Part shown: positions 1 through 5,428 of the stretch, piece after piece
How the letters are laid out: each line of letters begins with the position of its first letter
Numbering within the stretch: the stretch's first letter is position 1
Source: Acidobacteriota bacterium
GTDB taxonomy: Bacteria; Acidobacteriota; Vicinamibacteria; Vicinamibacterales; JACQTH01
DNA length: 5,428 nt
Reading direction: 5' to 3'
Assembly (NCBI GenBank): GCA_016210935.1
Contig: JACQTH010000338.1
Location: 1 to 5,428 of the forward strand
Notes under the pieces: model-generated
Told to the model about the DNA's origin: nothing
What the model saw: the letters and a program-made list of their open reading frames with translations, nothing else
Databases searched by the model: none
Translations under genes and position numbers: made by a program

Positions 1-1410
1 ATCGTCAGCGCGTCCCTTTCAGCCCGAAGGCGGCGTTCGAGTGACCGCGTCAGCCGCGCCCACACCGTCGGCTTCGTGCACTCCGCGTTCTGGCGCACCG
101 ACACGAACGAAGAGGCGTACATCGGCGACATCATTCAGGAGCTCTCGAAACGCGCCGATTCAGGAGATCCGCCGATCCTGATCGGCGTGGGTCCCCAGAC
201 GTCGTTGAAGGCGCGCGGCTGGCGTCAGCGCCTGAGCGAGTTCACGCACGGCACCAGCCAGGTGCCGTTCCGGCGCATCGAAGACCTCGCCACCTCCGGC
301 CGCTTGTCAACGGCAGGGATCTGGAAGCAGGCCCGCCGCGATGAACGCATCCTGCACGGCAGCAGCGATCTCCGCCGCGCCGCGCGGATTCGCGGGTGTG
401 ATGTGTGGAGCATCCTGAGGCACGAGCTGAGTGGGATCGCGCTGCTGCAACTGCCGTGGTCGCGCCGGGCGATGGATCAAGCGGCATCGGCGCTGGACAC
501 CCTCGGCCCGAGCGTGATTTTTACGTACGCGGAGGCCGGGGGATGGGGCCGGGCGCTCGTGCTCGAAGCGCGGCGGCGATCGATTGTCTCCGTCGGCCTC
601 CAGCACGGCTTCATCTATCGACATTGGCTGAACTATCTCCACGACGCCGACGAAATGCACCCGTCGCGGGCGAACGCCGCCGATCGGGGATTTCCCCGCC
701 CGGATCTCACGCTCGTCTTCGATCGGCTCGCCGAGCGCTATCTGCGCGACTGCGGGCGCTTCCCCGCCGGGGCGATCCGCGTCACCGGCAGCGCGCGGCT
801 CGACGCGCTCGTGTCGCGCTTCCACGCGCTCACGGGCGAGGACCGCCGCCGCCTCCGCAACGCGATTGGCGCCGGTGACAACCCCATCATTCTCGTGACG
901 AGCAAGTTTTCTCAGATTCAAGCGCTACTGCCGGCCGTGGTCGACTGGGTCGTCCGCCATCCGAACGTCCGACTCGTGATCAAGGCCCACCCTGCGGAAC
1001 CTCCCGCCATCTATCAGGGGGTGACCGGGGCGGCTCGGAACACGACAATCCTGCCCGCGTCCGCCGACCTGGCCGCGCTGCTGGCCGTCAGTGCGCTGCT
1101 CGTGACGGTGAATTCGACGGTGGCGCTGGAAGCGATGACGCTTGACGTGCCCGCCCTCGTGCTGGGACTGCCGAACAATCTGAGCCCGTTCGTGGAGGTG
1201 GGCGCGCTGGCGGGAGCCGAGCGTGCCGAACAGATCGGTCCGGTGCTGGACGCTCTCCTATATGATGAGGGGCGCCGCTCCCAGCTCGCAACGGCCCGGC
1301 GCGCCTTCATCGAGCACTTTGGCCTGATGTCGGACGGGCGCGCCGCGGCGCGGGCCGCGGAAGCGATACTGGTCCTGTCGCGGGTCGGGATCGGGGGACA
1401 AGGGCCCTGA
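1..1410 (+). CDS. GT-B-fold glycosyltransferase / polyol-phosphate transferase-like protein (5' end missing)
   Basis: The frame is open from the first base to a TGA at 1408-1410, giving 469 codons, so the gene begins upstream. A GTG at 76 is only the first permissible start inside the window; the residues before it (HTVGFV) already read like a beta strand. Counting codons from base 1, the second half shows features of GT-B-type capsule and CDP-glycerol glycerophosphotransferase-like proteins: a QHG turn at 201-203 (in GLQHGF), GSARLD at 263-268, a KAHP motif at 328-331 and NSTVALEA from 371 before a GLP loop. In these families such segments line the nucleotide-sugar or CDP-polyol cleft. No membrane segment or signal peptide is visible, so a cytoplasmic or peripheral role in surface-glycan assembly is likely. 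It is probably the first visible gene of an operon with the SDR gene 23 nt downstream. Donor and acceptor are unknown, and a sugar transferase or a polyol-phosphate transferase are both possible. Confidence 0.72.
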   Translation: MVSASLSARRRRSSDRVSRAHTVGFVHSAFWRTDTNEEAYIGDIIQELSKRADSGDPPILIGVGPQTSLKARGWRQRLSEFTHGTSQVPFRRIEDLATSGRLSTAGIWKQARRDERILHGSSDLRRAARIRGCDVWSILRHELSGIALLQLPWSRRAMDQAASALDTLGPSVIFTYAEAGGWGRALVLEARRRSIVSVGLQHGFIYRHWLNYLHDADEMHPSRANAADRGFPRPDLTLVFDRLAERYLRDCGRFPAGAIRVTGSARLDALVSRFHALTGEDRRRLRNAIGAGDNPIILVTSKFSQIQALLPAVVDWVVRHPNVRLVIKAHPAEPPAIYQGVTGAARNTTILPASADLAALLAVSALLVTVNSTVALEAMTLDVPALVLGLPNNLSPFVEVGALAGAERAEQIGPVLDALLYDEGRRSQLATARRAFIEHFGLMSDGRAAARAAEAILVLSRVGIGGQGP

Positions 1411-1421
1411 CCCCATCATCG

Positions 1422-1427
1422 AAGGAG
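1422..1427 (+). promoter_or_regulatory. Ribosome binding site fixing a TTG start
   Basis: AAGGAG lies 6 nt upstream of the TTG at 1434. The spacing is near-ideal, and the Rossmann-fold sequence MRALITGG begins immediately, so this site decides the start. No ATG or GTG lies in frame nearby. Confidence 0.8.
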
Positions 1428-1433
1428 TTCCTT

Positions 1434-2396
1434 TTGCGTGCGCTGATTACCGGAGGAGCAGGATTCGTCGGATCGCATCTCGCGGAGACCTTGCTCAATC
1501 GCGGTCACGAGGTCCTGATTCTCGACAACCTGGCGACGGGGTCGATCGACAACATCTCCCATCTCAAGGGACGCGAGGGGTTTGGCTACGCGATCGAGAC
1601 GATCGCGAACGAGCCGGTGCTGGCCGAGCTCATCGATCGGAGCGACGTGGTCTTCCATCTGGCCGCCGCGGTCGGCGTCAAGCTGATCGTGGAAGAACCG
1701 GTGCACACGATCGAGACGAACGTGCACGGCACCGAAGTGGTCCTGAAGCACGCGAACAAGAAAAAGAAGCTGGTCGTCATCGCGTCGACCTCCGAAGTGT
1801 ACGGTAAGAGCACGGCGGTGCCGTTTCGGGAGGACGCGGATCTCGTCATGGGACCGACGCCGAAGCATCGCTGGGCCTACGCGTGCAGCAAGGCGATCGA
1901 CGAGTTTCTCGCGCTGGCCTATTGGAAAGAGAAAAAGCTCCCGGTCATCATCGTCCGGCTTTTCAACACGGTCGGCCCGCGGCAGACGGGTCAGTACGGG
2001 ATGGTGCTGCCGACGTTCGTCCGACAAGCGCTGGCGTCGCAGCCGATTACGGTGTTCGGCGACGGCACACAGTCGCGCAGCTTCACGTACGTCGGAGATG
2101 TCGTCGACGCGCTGGTCAGGCTCGTTCAGGAGCCGAAGGCGGTCGGGGAGGTTTTCAACATCGGGAACGGCGCCGAGATCTCCATCGGAGACCTGGCCGA
2201 GCGGGTCAAGACGCTCGCGAAGAGCGCCTCCGCCATCGTGAAGGTGCCGTACGATCAGGCGTACGAAGCGGGTTTCGAGGACATGCCGCGGCGCGTGCCG
2301 GACATCAGCAAGATTCGAAACCTCATCGGGTACGAACCGAAGGTTCACCTCGACGAAATCATCTGCCGCGTGATTGATTACTTCCGCAAACGGTAG
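1434..2396 (+). CDS. NAD-dependent nucleotide-sugar epimerase/dehydratase, decarboxylase-like (extended SDR)
   Basis: This is a 320-residue extended short-chain dehydrogenase, full length for the family. The NAD-binding GxxGxxG is G7, G10 and G13, with D31 at the end of the second strand, as expected for NAD(H) rather than NADP. The catalytic Thr and acid sit in STSEVYG (T119, E121), and YxxxK is Y149-K153. FNTVGPR and a C-terminal RRVPD (R286-R287) complete the sugar-nucleotide domain. STSEVYG, the RWAY approach to the catalytic Tyr, and the late Arg resemble the ArnA and UXS UDP-glucuronate decarboxylases. By remembered alignment E121 and R287 match ArnA E434 and R619. This makes oxidation of an NDP-sugar at C4, possibly followed by decarboxylation, plausible. 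A 4-epimerase or 4,6-dehydratase remains possible because many unassigned SDRs share these motifs. It is a cytosolic enzyme, probably co-transcribed with both flanking genes. It starts at TTG with a strong RBS. Confidence 0.88.
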   Translation: MRALITGGAGFVGSHLAETLLNRGHEVLILDNLATGSIDNISHLKGREGFGYAIETIANEPVLAELIDRSDVVFHLAAAVGVKLIVEEPVHTIETNVHGTEVVLKHANKKKKLVVIASTSEVYGKSTAVPFREDADLVMGPTPKHRWAYACSKAIDEFLALAYWKEKKLPVIIVRLFNTVGPRQTGQYGMVLPTFVRQALASQPITVFGDGTQSRSFTYVGDVVDALVRLVQEPKAVGEVFNIGNGAEISIGDLAERVKTLAKSASAIVKVPYDQAYEAGFEDMPRRVPDISKIRNLIGYEPKVHLDEIICRVIDYFRKR

Positions 2397-2400
2397 TTCC

Positions 2401-3354
2401 TTGTTGCAGACCGTCAGGAAATCGCTTCGATCCGGCGCCGAGCGGGCGCTCCTGCGGGCCGCGCGGCCCGTCCGGCGGGTGCTGCTGGCGGCCGGCCGCG
2501 ACCGCGCGCCCGCGCTGCCGGAGATCGTGCAGATCGAAGGCACGAATATCTGCAACGCCAAATGCGTCTTCTGCCCGCGCGACGAGATGGATCGAAAGCA
2601 GGGCGTGATGGAGATGGCGCTCTTCAGGAAGGTCGTCGACGAATGCGCCGACCTGGGGATCCGTCACGTGCGCCTGCACAATTACGGCGAACCGTTCATC
2701 GATCGCCAGCTCGTCGAGAAGACGCGGTACGCCAAGCAGCGCGGCATCGCCGAGGTCGGGATGATCAGCAACGGATCGCTCATCACCGAAGAGGCGGCCC
2801 GGGGCCTGATCGAGGCGGGGCTCGACGCGATCAACATTTCCGTCGACGCCGCCGGCCGCGAAGTGTTCGAGTCGACGCGCGTCGGCCTGAAGTACGACAA
2901 AGTGATCGGGAACATCGAGCGGCTCGTGCGGATCCGCGCCGAGATGGGCCGGCGGCGGCCGAAACTGATTCTGTCCTTCGTGCGGCAGGGCCGATCGGAT
3001 GAGGAACAGGCGTTCATCGAGCGCTGGCGTCCGATCGCCGACAAGATTCACATCACCGACCTCCACAACTGGGCCGGCACGCTGCATCAGAACAGCGACG
3101 TGCGCTTTCCGTGCTATCGCCCGTGGCTGACCTTCACGGTGCTGTGGGACGGACGCGTCGCCCTCTGCTGCGCCGATTTCGACGGACGCGAGATTCTCGG
3201 CAATGCCAGGACGTCGAGCATCAAGGAGATTTGGAATTCTGATGCGTATCGGCGCGTCCGCCGTGAACATCTCGAGAGCGGCGGACCCCCGATCTGCCGC
3301 ACGTGCGATTTGCCGCGGAAAGATTCGCCGCTCTGGATCACGAAGCTGGCGTAG
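2401..3354 (+). CDS. Radical SAM protein with short SPASM/twitch-like C-terminal domain
   Basis: About 318 residues counted from TTG 2401. The radical SAM cluster motif is C51-x3-C55-x2-C58, with the usual aromatic F57. NYGEP at 94-98 fits the GGEP SAM-binding position, and NISVD at 145-149 is a core strand of the partial TIM barrel. The C-terminal part has C238-x12-G251-x4-C256, a neighbouring C257, then C299-x2-C302. That is enough for one auxiliary [4Fe-4S] cluster but short of the seven Cys of a full SPASM domain. Family members modify peptides, sugars or alcohols by radical chemistry, and similar proteins are common in polysaccharide loci. The substrate cannot be inferred. The start is uncertain: TTG 2374 overlaps the SDR gene by 23 nt, TTG 2401 and TTG 2404 follow its stop, and GTG 2479 is also possible. 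None has a strong RBS, so translation may be coupled to the SDR gene. The first 35 residues are Arg/Ala/Leu-rich and less certain. Confidence 0.87.
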   Translation: MLQTVRKSLRSGAERALLRAARPVRRVLLAAGRDRAPALPEIVQIEGTNICNAKCVFCPRDEMDRKQGVMEMALFRKVVDECADLGIRHVRLHNYGEPFIDRQLVEKTRYAKQRGIAEVGMISNGSLITEEAARGLIEAGLDAINISVDAAGREVFESTRVGLKYDKVIGNIERLVRIRAEMGRRRPKLILSFVRQGRSDEEQAFIERWRPIADKIHITDLHNWAGTLHQNSDVRFPCYRPWLTFTVLWDGRVALCCADFDGREILGNARTSSIKEIWNSDAYRRVRREHLESGGPPICRTCDLPRKDSPLWITKLA

Positions 3355-3384
3355 ATTTGGAGAATGAGTCGTAGTGCGCGGCTC

Positions 3385-3465
3385 TAGCCGGGCTGTAGCC
3401 GGGGCACGTTCGGCTGAGCTCGTGTTTGCTGCTATAATTTTTGTTCGGCCTATCTCTTAGCCGGG
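3385..3465 (+). repeat. Three direct copies of octamer TAGCCGGG around a promoter
   Basis: Identical octamers lie at 3385-3392, 3396-3403 and 3458-3465. The first two have starts 11 nt apart, about one helical turn. The third falls in the predicted 5' leader just upstream of the STN gene. They flank the -10 element. This could be operator-like, or chance in GC-rich DNA. Confidence 0.4.
3430..3438 (+). promoter_or_regulatory. Extended -10 promoter for the STN-domain gene
   Basis: TGCTATAAT contains a perfect TATAAT at 3433-3438 preceded by TG at 3430-3431, the extended -10 pattern of housekeeping-sigma promoters. The local TATAATTTTT stretch stands out from the GC-rich surroundings. The -35 candidate is poor (TTCGGC at 3409-3414, 18-nt spacer), which extended -10 promoters tolerate. 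Initiation would be near 3445, giving a leader of roughly 33 nt before the ATG at 3478. This makes the exported-protein gene a transcription unit separate from the upstream operon. Confidence 0.6.
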
Positions 3466-3477
3466 CGGGGTTTCAAC

Positions 3478-4227
3478 ATGCTGCACCCACGAACGCTCGT
3501 CGCCGCGCTCTCGATCATCGGCGTCCTTGCCTCCCCCGCGCTCGCCGGCGAGGTGCGCATCGACATGCGCAACGGGCGCGTGACGCTCGAGGTGCGCGAG
3601 GCCACCGTGCAGGAAATCCTCGCGGAATGGGCGCGCGTGGGCGGCGCAACCATTCTCAACGGCGAAAAGATCCCCAGCGAACGCGTCACCTTGCAGCTCA
3701 ACGACGTGCCCGAGATGCGGGCGCTGGAGATCGTGCTGCGGTCCGCGGCGGGATTCGTCGCGGCCCCTCGCCGCGCCGGCTTCGACGGCGTGTCGACGTA
3801 CGACCGCATCATGGTCCTGGCGACGAGCAGTCCGCCGCCCGTGACGGCAGGATATCCCCAGGTGCCAACGCCGTCCGGCATGGTACAGCCGATGCCGCTC
3901 CCGGATTCCGACATGCTCGAGCAGACACCGCCGGGGATGATTCGAACACCCATGTATCCGGGAATGCCCGCGGGCGCTCAGCCGGGATACAACCCGCAAC
4001 TCGGATACACCACTCAGCCCGGAATGATGACGCCGTATCAGCCTGCGACCAACCCGACAGGGGCGATCAATTACGGGACGCAGCCAGGTGGGGCGATCAC
4101 CATCTCGCCACAGAATCCGATGGGGGTGTACCCGGGGACGTCGCCGGTTCCTGGCGCGATCATCGTCCCGCAGCCCACGCCCGGCATGCCGGCGGTTCCG
4201 CCGAAGCCGCCGGGGCCTCCGCGGTAG
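3478..4227 (+). CDS. Exported protein with STN/secretin-N-like domain and Pro/Gly/Met-rich tail
   Basis: 249 residues. A signal peptide is clear: basic start (MLHPR), hydrophobic core LVAALSIIGVL and cleavage site SPALA before GEV, after A23. Residues 27-115 have the alternating pattern of an STN/secretin short domain: a strand ending VTLEV, a helix VQEILAEWARVGG, then a strand VTLQL and NDVPEMRALEIVLRSAAG. Such domains occur at the periplasmic N-termini of secretins and TonB-dependent receptors. Here no secretin or beta-barrel follows. Residues 118-249 are low-complexity and rich in Pro, Gly, Met, Gln and Tyr, with PGM at 152, 161, 181 and 236, ending in KPPGPPR, and are probably disordered. 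The ATG at 3478 is supported by the signal peptide, a weak GCGGGG 7 nt upstream and the extended -10 promoter. It likely acts in the periplasm or envelope as an accessory or protein-binding factor. The specific function is unknown. Confidence 0.8.
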   Translation: MLHPRTLVAALSIIGVLASPALAGEVRIDMRNGRVTLEVREATVQEILAEWARVGGATILNGEKIPSERVTLQLNDVPEMRALEIVLRSAAGFVAAPRRAGFDGVSTYDRIMVLATSSPPPVTAGYPQVPTPSGMVQPMPLPDSDMLEQTPPGMIRTPMYPGMPAGAQPGYNPQLGYTTQPGMMTPYQPATNPTGAINYGTQPGGAITISPQNPMGVYPGTSPVPGAIIVPQPTPGMPAVPPKPPGPPR

Positions 4228-4245
4228 TCGATTCGCGCGATCTGG

Positions 4246-4282
4246 AAAAATTCCGTTCGCCCTGAGCTTGTCGAAGGGCGAA
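4246..4282 (-). terminator. Possible intrinsic terminator for the minus-strand gene, formed by a repeat hairpin
   Basis: Read on the minus strand, the 8-bp hairpin at 4282-4256 (11-nt loop) is followed after 5 nt (CGGAA) by TTTTT (complement of 4246-4250). On the plus strand the same hairpin is followed by TTTT at 4290-4293, seven nt past the stem. Position between convergent genes fits bidirectional termination. The T tracts are short and displaced from the stem, so strength is doubtful. Confidence 0.35.
4256..4282 (-). repeat. Hairpin A: 8-bp stem, 11-nt loop
   Basis: Arms TTCGCCCT (4256-4263) and AGGGCGAA (4275-4282) pair perfectly. The loop read on the minus strand is TCGACAAGCTC, one base different from the loop of hairpin B. 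It is in the opposite orientation to hairpin B. Confidence 0.8.
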
Positions 4283-4291
4283 TCGAGCGTT

Positions 4292-4374
4292 TTCGTGCTT
4301 CGACAGGCGCGTCCTGAGCGACGTTCGGGCTTCGACACGCTCAGCCCGAACGGAGTCGAAGGGCTCAGCACGAA
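4292..4374 (+). repeat. Split outer copy C: arms surrounding hairpin B
   Basis: TTCGTGCT (4292-4299) pairs perfectly with AGCACGAA (4367-4374). The left arm continues into TCGACAGGC, and the right arm is preceded by GGCTC. Joined, these would rebuild a 27-nt hairpin like A and B with loop TCGACAGGCTC. The intervening bases contain hairpin B. Confidence 0.6.
4322..4352 (+). repeat. Hairpin B: 10-bp stem, 11-nt loop
   Basis: CGTTCGGGCT (4322-4331) pairs perfectly with AGCCCGAACG (4343-4352) around the loop TCGACACGCTC (4332-4342). It is GC-rich with no following T tract on either strand, so it is better read as a repeat unit than a terminator. Confidence 0.8.
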
Positions 4375-4392
4375 CGGACCTGTTTCGGCCGC

Positions 4393-5428
4393 TCACGGCC
4401 TCCGGAGCCAGACGCTGAACATCGGCGTCTCCCGATCAGGAAGATAACTGGCCTCGAGCCAGGCGCGCAGGCCATCGGTCTCCATGAAGAACTCGGAGGA
4501 CCCCCACTGGTCCTTCTGCAGCGCGACGAGCGCCGGCGGACGACGCCGCAAATCGTCCAGCAATCCCGTTGAGCCATAGCCGCGGCGATCGGCCTCGAAC
4601 CCGATGATGATCGGACGACTCCAGAAAAACCGCGACGAGCTGACCCGCTCGCTCTTCCAGCAGACGCTGCCGCCCGAGAATCCGAACACGAAGATCGGGT
4701 CGTCTGGTGAGGTCACCCGCCGCACATAGCGCGTCAGCTCGTCGATCTCCAGGGCATCGTGCTTCTCGCCTCTGAATCGACGCAGGTACGTCGCGCGATC
4801 CAGATGACCCCGCACGTAGGCGAGATCGTAGCGGACGTTCTCGAGAATCCCCGGCAGCCCCCCGAAGCGGAATCCCCAAACGGGCTGCTCGGCTCCCACT
4901 CTCCAGATACCCGCGAGGAGGAGGGCGACCACCGTGCAGCGAATCCACCGCGAGCGGTCGAGCGCGCTGTCAAGACCGGCGGCCGCGGCCAGGGCGAGCG
5001 CGGGTGCAGCCTGCACGAAATAGTTCGGGAGATCACGGCGACCATTGACGGCGATTGAGAGCGTCGCGGCCAGTACCCACGCGAGCGTCACGAGCGCCGA
5101 GGGTCGCGATTGGACCTGTGATGCGAGCAGCAGAGCCCCGAGACCTCCCAGAAACCACAGCATGTCGACCCTCGCGCGTTCGATGGGCAACGACAACGGA
5201 TAGAGCAGCATGCTCGAGACACTCTCGTAGGTCTCGTTCGCATAGCGGAGGTTGTAATCAATCGTCGCCAGTCGCAGATCGAGGAGCGCCCCATTCGCGA
5301 CCAAGTAAAGGAGAACTCCCGCCGACACGGCCGCAAAGCCGACGTCAATCCACGCGAGATCGTGGAGAGTCTCCCGATGATCGCGAGTCGTGCCGCCCTT
5401 CCACACCCAGACGGCCACGGCTAGTGGC
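4393..5428 (-). CDS. GT-C membrane glycosyltransferase, family 39-like (N-terminal part missing)
   Basis: The frame on the minus strand is open to the window edge and stops at TGA 4395-4393. A GTG at 5418 is only the first start in view; codons for PLA precede it, so the true N-terminus lies beyond 5428. Numbering from that GTG, hydrophobic segments at about 24-46, 85-101, 107-124, 132-149 and 159-174 are followed by a soluble C-terminal domain (175-341). That domain carries DDPIFVFGFSGGSVCWKSER, a hydrophilic stretch and PPALVALQ, a layout typical of the C-terminal periplasmic part of GT39/ArnT-like lipid-linked sugar transferases. The catalytic acidic loop of that family lies in the first periplasmic loop and is outside the window, so activity cannot be judged. 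It would act at the inner membrane with a polyprenyl-phosphate sugar donor. It is convergent with the STN gene and belongs to a different transcript from the plus-strand operon. Confidence 0.68.
   Translation of the reverse strand, partial: PLAVAVWVWKGGTTRDHRETLHDLAWIDVGFAAVSAGVLLYLVANGALLDLRLATIDYNLRYANETYESVSSMLLYPLSLPIERARVDMLWFLGGLGALLLASQVQSRPSALVTLAWVLAATLSIAVNGRRDLPNYFVQAAPALALAAAAGLDSALDRSRWIRCTVVALLLAGIWRVGAEQPVWGFRFGGLPGILENVRYDLAYVRGHLDRATYLRRFRGEKHDALEIDELTRYVRRVTSPDDPIFVFGFSGGSVCWKSERVSSSRFFWSRPIIIGFEADRRGYGSTGLLDDLRRRPPALVALQKDQWGSSEFFMETDGLRAWLEASYLPDRETPMFSVWLRRP

Larger units (their letters stand above)
4253..4377. repeat. Composite palindromic repeat module (REPIN/MITE-like) between convergent genes
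   Basis: The ends are imperfect inverted repeats: CCGTTCGnnCTGAGC at 4253-4267 and its complement at 4363-4377. Inside are hairpin A (4256-4282), hairpin B (4322-4352) and an outer pair of arms (4292-4299 with 4367-4374) surrounding B. All share the core CTTCGACAnGC (A reads on the minus strand). It resembles short palindromic repeats built on CTTCGACAGGCTCAG that recur in many high-GC genomes (from memory). No coding potential is credible here. Confidence 0.8.

Noticed and set aside
76..78. GTG as true start of the first gene
   Set aside because: The frame is open to base 1 and already shows protein-like sequence upstream, and no RBS precedes the GTG.
1416..2561. Long open frame on the minus strand opposite the SDR gene (381 codons)
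   Set aside because: It is a GC-driven shadow of a gene with a clear NAD-binding fold. Its translation is Arg/Asp/His/Val-rich, low in recognisable motifs, and crosses a gene junction.
2359..3270. Long minus-strand frame opposite the radical SAM gene
   Set aside because: The plus strand carries the CxxxCxxC and SPASM-type cysteines. The antisense product shows no domain and has the composition expected of a shadow frame.
3379..3400. Intrinsic terminator after the radical SAM gene (CGGCT-CT-AGCCG and GGCT-GT-AGCC)
   Set aside because: The loops are only 2 nt, the stems are short and there is no T tract. The pairing mostly reflects the TAGCCGGG repeats.
3457..4371. Minus-strand frame and an overlapping plus-strand frame (3441-4265) across the STN gene
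   Set aside because: Both give Arg/His-rich or Arg/Ala-rich low-information translations. The 3478 frame has a signal peptide, cleavage site and domain pattern.
4253..4377. CRISPR array
   Set aside because: The copies are inverted and nested with no regular spacing or unique spacers, and no cas gene is present.
4088..4447. Small frames on both strands running through the palindromic repeats
   Set aside because: Their coding appearance comes from the repeats (recurrent FALSLSKG-like and LRQAQGER-like peptides), a well-known false-gene signature of such elements.
5416..5418. GTG as true start of the minus-strand glycosyltransferase
   Set aside because: The frame continues to the window edge, and the family has a much longer membrane-embedded N-terminal part that would lie beyond it.

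Overview
The window is high-GC bacterial DNA with five protein-coding genes, two of them cut by the window edges. Four of the five belong to surface-carbohydrate families: a GT-B-fold transferase-like protein, an NAD-dependent nucleotide-sugar epimerase/decarboxylase, a radical SAM/SPASM protein and a GT-C (family 39-like) membrane glycosyltransferase. The fifth is a secreted protein with a secretin/TonB short N-terminal (STN)-like domain. High GC, frequent TTG/GTG starts, the STN-like exported protein and the style of the dispersed palindromes would suit a soil Acidobacteriota (Vicinamibacteria-like) genome. That is an impression from family resemblance, not a phylogenetic result.

Layout. 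Positions <1-1410 (+) hold the 3' part of the GT-B-like transferase. After 23 nt comes the SDR sugar-nucleotide enzyme (1434-2396, TTG start with a clear AAGGAG ribosome binding site). The radical SAM/SPASM gene (about 2401-3354) starts 4 nt after it, or overlaps it by 23 nt if an upstream TTG is used. These three genes look like one operon. The 123-bp gap that follows holds an extended -10 promoter (TGCTATAAT) and three copies of the octamer TAGCCGGG. It leads into the exported STN-domain protein (3478-4227, +). On the opposite strand, 5428-4393 (-) encodes the C-terminal part of a polytopic GT-C glycosyltransferase, convergent with the STN gene. The 165-bp convergent gap is almost filled by a palindromic repeat module (4253-4377).

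How the genes may work together. The SDR would make or remodel an NDP-sugar. The radical SAM enzyme could carry out a radical modification of a sugar, lipid or peptide, and the two transferases would move glycosyl or polyol-phosphate units during glycan assembly. No substrate can be read from the sequence.

The most interesting non-coding structure is the repeat module. Two complete 27-nt hairpins in opposite orientation share a nearly identical 11-nt loop, while two stem base pairs differ in a compensatory way. A third copy looks split, with its arms surrounding one of the complete copies. No CRISPR array, tRNA, rRNA, transposase or phage gene was seen.
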